Origin: Methanobacteriota archaeon
Lineage (GTDB): Archaea > Thermoplasmatota > Poseidoniia > Poseidoniales > Thalassarchaeaceae
DNA length: 39,863 nt
Assembly: GCA_002726275.1 (NCBI GenBank)
Contig: PBSO01000037.1
Span: 1-39,863 of the forward strand
Reading direction: 5' to 3'
Part shown: positions 37,922 through 39,863 of the stretch, piece after piece
Layout: every line of letters starts with the position of its first letter
Numbering within the stretch: position 1 is the first letter of the stretch
Program-made: the position numbers and the translations under genes
The notes under the pieces: generated by a model
The model's input: only the letters and a program-made list of their open reading frames with translations
The model's database searches: none
Told to the model about the DNA's origin: nothing

Positions 37922-38536
37922 GTGGATGACAGTCTGAGCCCCCTAGTGCCTCTTGACATGTACGAGCAGCATGCTGTTCACATTGGAACCAATCAGAAGT
38001 CATCAGACATGAAGCGCTTCCTGGACACTTTCAGGCAGGATAGCAGTGGGCTCCATCACATCGACATCAGACAGACAGATGCTCGCATCAGAACTGTCGC
38101 CAAGTTCCTCTCAAACTACGAGCCCAGCAGAATTCTAGTGGTTAGCGCAAGACAGTACGGTCAGAGACCAGCTCGCAAGTTCGCCGAGGCAATCGGCGCG
38201 AAGAGGATTGTCGGGAGGTTTATCCCAGGCACACTGACAAATTCAAGGCTCAGGACCTACATCGAGCCCGAGGTAATATTGGTCACCGATCCAGCAGCCG
38301 ACTCACAGGCACTTTCTGAGGCTGTCAGCTCTGGATTGCCAGTCGTTGGAATCTGCGATGCCAACAACAAGCTAAGGAACGTGGACCTCGTTCTTCCGGC
38401 CAACAACAAGGGAAGAAGGTCACTCGCTCTAATTTACTGGCTATTGTCCAGAGAGACTCTGAAGATTCGAGACTCAATCACAGACGCCGACTGGGAGAGG
38501 TCCCAGAACGTCGATGACTGGGAATCTTCATTCTAG
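37922..38536 (+). CDS. rps2: 30S ribosomal protein S2 (uS2)
   Basis: HIGTNQKSSDMKRF, ARQYGQRPARKFAEAIGAKRIVGRFIPGTLTN, VGICDANNKLRNVDLVLPANNKGRRSLALIYWLL. Confidence 0.96.
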   Translation: MDDSLSPLVPLDMYEQHAVHIGTNQKSSDMKRFLDTFRQDSSGLHHIDIRQTDARIRTVAKFLSNYEPSRILVVSARQYGQRPARKFAEAIGAKRIVGRFIPGTLTNSRLRTYIEPEVILVTDPAADSQALSEAVSSGLPVVGICDANNKLRNVDLVLPANNKGRRSLALIYWLLSRETLKIRDSITDADWERSQNVDDWESSF

Positions 38537-38587
38537 GCCGTTGCCCGGAAATTTTGGGTGTACCGTGATAACTAGGAGTATCTGCGC

Positions 38588-39571
38588 ATGCGCGTGAGCG
38601 TCGAACAAGTCCCACTCTTCCTAGCCCCCATGGCAGGTGTGACTGACCTAGCTTACCGCTTGTTGGCGCGAGAGTGCGGGGCAGACGTAACCGTTACAGA
38701 ATTCACAGCAGCCTCTGGTTTGACTCGTAAGAATACGTATTCGTGGCTAAAGGTTGAGTCAGACCCCCGGGAGAAGCCGTTCATTCCCCAAATCTTCGGC
38801 GGAGATATAGATGAGATGGCGAAAACAGTAGAAATGCTCCAAGACAGAGCCGATGTAATAGACATCAACTTCGGCTGCCCAGCCCCCAAGGTGTGCAGAA
38901 ATGATGCAGGAGCAGCCTTACTGAGGGACCCTGATAGGGTCGTTTCCATGGTCAGGGCGTGCATAGACGTGGCTGACATTCCCATCACCGTAAAGATGAG
39001 GCTAGGTACTGGTAGTGGGGAAAACACCGCTCTGGAGATATCAAAGAGGCTAGAGCATGAGGGGGTAAACAGGATTTGTGTGCATGGCAGAACCCTGAGG
39101 CAGAGATACTCAGGAATTGCTGATTGGGAAGAAATAAGGCAGATATCTGAATCCGTTAGTATTCCTGTAGTAGCGAACGGGGACGTCGTAGACGCCCGTT
39201 CGGCAAGCTCGTGCTTGGATCTGACAGGAGCTTCGGGAATCATGATCGGTAGAGGGGCAATAGGGAATCCAACAATATTCCACGAGATAAAGAGAGACCT
39301 AGGTTGGACAGAATCTAGCCCTCCATGGGAATACGAGGATAAATCAGTGGCTAGGAAGTGGTGCTGGGACAGGTATCTGGAACTCAGTGATGAAGTGTAT
39401 GGCAGCCAGGGGGGTAAGAACCTCAAGAGGCACGCCGTCTCCTTCACAAAGGGCCTGCCCGGGGCCTCAGCAATGAGGGTCAAACTCCACTCCATGCGAG
39501 ACAACAAGGAACTAGGCCTCGAGGTAAGCAACTATCTCGAAGAACTGGCTCATCCTGCTACGCTCGCCTAA
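38588..39571 (+). CDS. dus: tRNA-dihydrouridine synthase
   Basis: LAPMAGVTDLAYRLLARECGADVTVTE, DINFGCPAPKVCRNDAGAALLRDP, VKMRLG, RICVHGRTLRQRYSG. Confidence 0.95.
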   Translation: MRVSVEQVPLFLAPMAGVTDLAYRLLARECGADVTVTEFTAASGLTRKNTYSWLKVESDPREKPFIPQIFGGDIDEMAKTVEMLQDRADVIDINFGCPAPKVCRNDAGAALLRDPDRVVSMVRACIDVADIPITVKMRLGTGSGENTALEISKRLEHEGVNRICVHGRTLRQRYSGIADWEEIRQISESVSIPVVANGDVVDARSASSCLDLTGASGIMIGRGAIGNPTIFHEIKRDLGWTESSPPWEYEDKSVARKWCWDRYLELSDEVYGSQGGKNLKRHAVSFTKGLPGASAMRVKLHSMRDNKELGLEVSNYLEELAHPATLA

Positions 39572-39858
39572 TTTGAGAGGGCCTCATCCAGCCTTCCTGC
39601 CACCGTCCGCAGCCTTCGGAGAGTCCTATCCGCGTTTCTCATGACCCTCTCTGAAATCTCCTCTCCATTTCTACCAGCGATCCTGAATCCATATGGCATC
39701 CTCCCCCCTAGGGTGTTCAGCAGAACCCTCTGAGCATCGAGGCTCACGGGCTCTAGTATCGACTGCACCTTTTCAATGCTCAGCGAACTCTTTTTTGCTC
39801 CATTAATCAGTTTTCTTGAGACGCCCTCTTCCAATCTTCCAAGACCTCCGCGAGTCAT
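39568..39858 (-). CDS. Hypothetical protein, possibly truncated by the window edge
   Basis: 96-aa basic helical ORF whose stop overlaps the dus stop; start is 5 bp from the end of the window. Confidence 0.55.
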   Translation of the reverse strand: MTRGGLGRLEEGVSRKLINGAKKSSLSIEKVQSILEPVSLDAQRVLLNTLGGRMPYGFRIAGRNGEEISERVMRNADRTLRRLRTVAGRLDEALSN

Positions 39859-39863
39859 CAGCC

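Noticed and set aside
38653-39531. 292-aa minus-strand ORF
   Set aside because: Antisense to tRNA-dihydrouridine synthase, which has clear motifs.
1-39863. CRISPR array, IS element, prophage or defence island
   Set aside because: No regularly spaced repeats, transposase, integrase or phage structural genes seen; both tRNAs lack flanking integrase or direct repeats.

Overview
The window is a dense, mostly single-copy archaeal chromosomal segment. Gene content (aIF2/5B-type IF-2, EF-1alpha + uS10, eL8-eS28-eL24, GINS, family B DNA polymerase, deoxyhypusine synthase, UbiA/UbiD, geranylgeranyl reductase) suggests a euryarchaeote, and I would guess a marine Thermoplasmatota/Poseidoniales (MGII)-like lineage; that placement is inference. 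I identified about 34 protein genes, two tRNAs (Leu-CAA and Ile-GAT, both minus strand with encoded CCA), and some candidate promoters and hairpins. I saw no CRISPR, IS element, prophage or intein. The items most worth a second look are: (1) a 58-aa protein resembling the bacterial/chlamydial histone H1-like Hc1 family, at the end of a co-directional ubiD-ubiA-uvrB-dhs run; (2) a divergent AT-rich intergenic region with six GATAAT/GATTATC motifs between a PRC-barrel-like gene and a class III aminotransferase; (3) an apparently catalytically gutted SDR/epimerase-like protein translationally coupled to that aminotransferase; (4) a recurring CC-TAC-GG hairpin, twice directly after a stop codon; (5) a shared GGTCGGC leader motif in front of several housekeeping genes; (6) an unlisted 48-aa ORF; and (7) splitting of the usual eL8-eS28-eL24-ndk-infB cluster.
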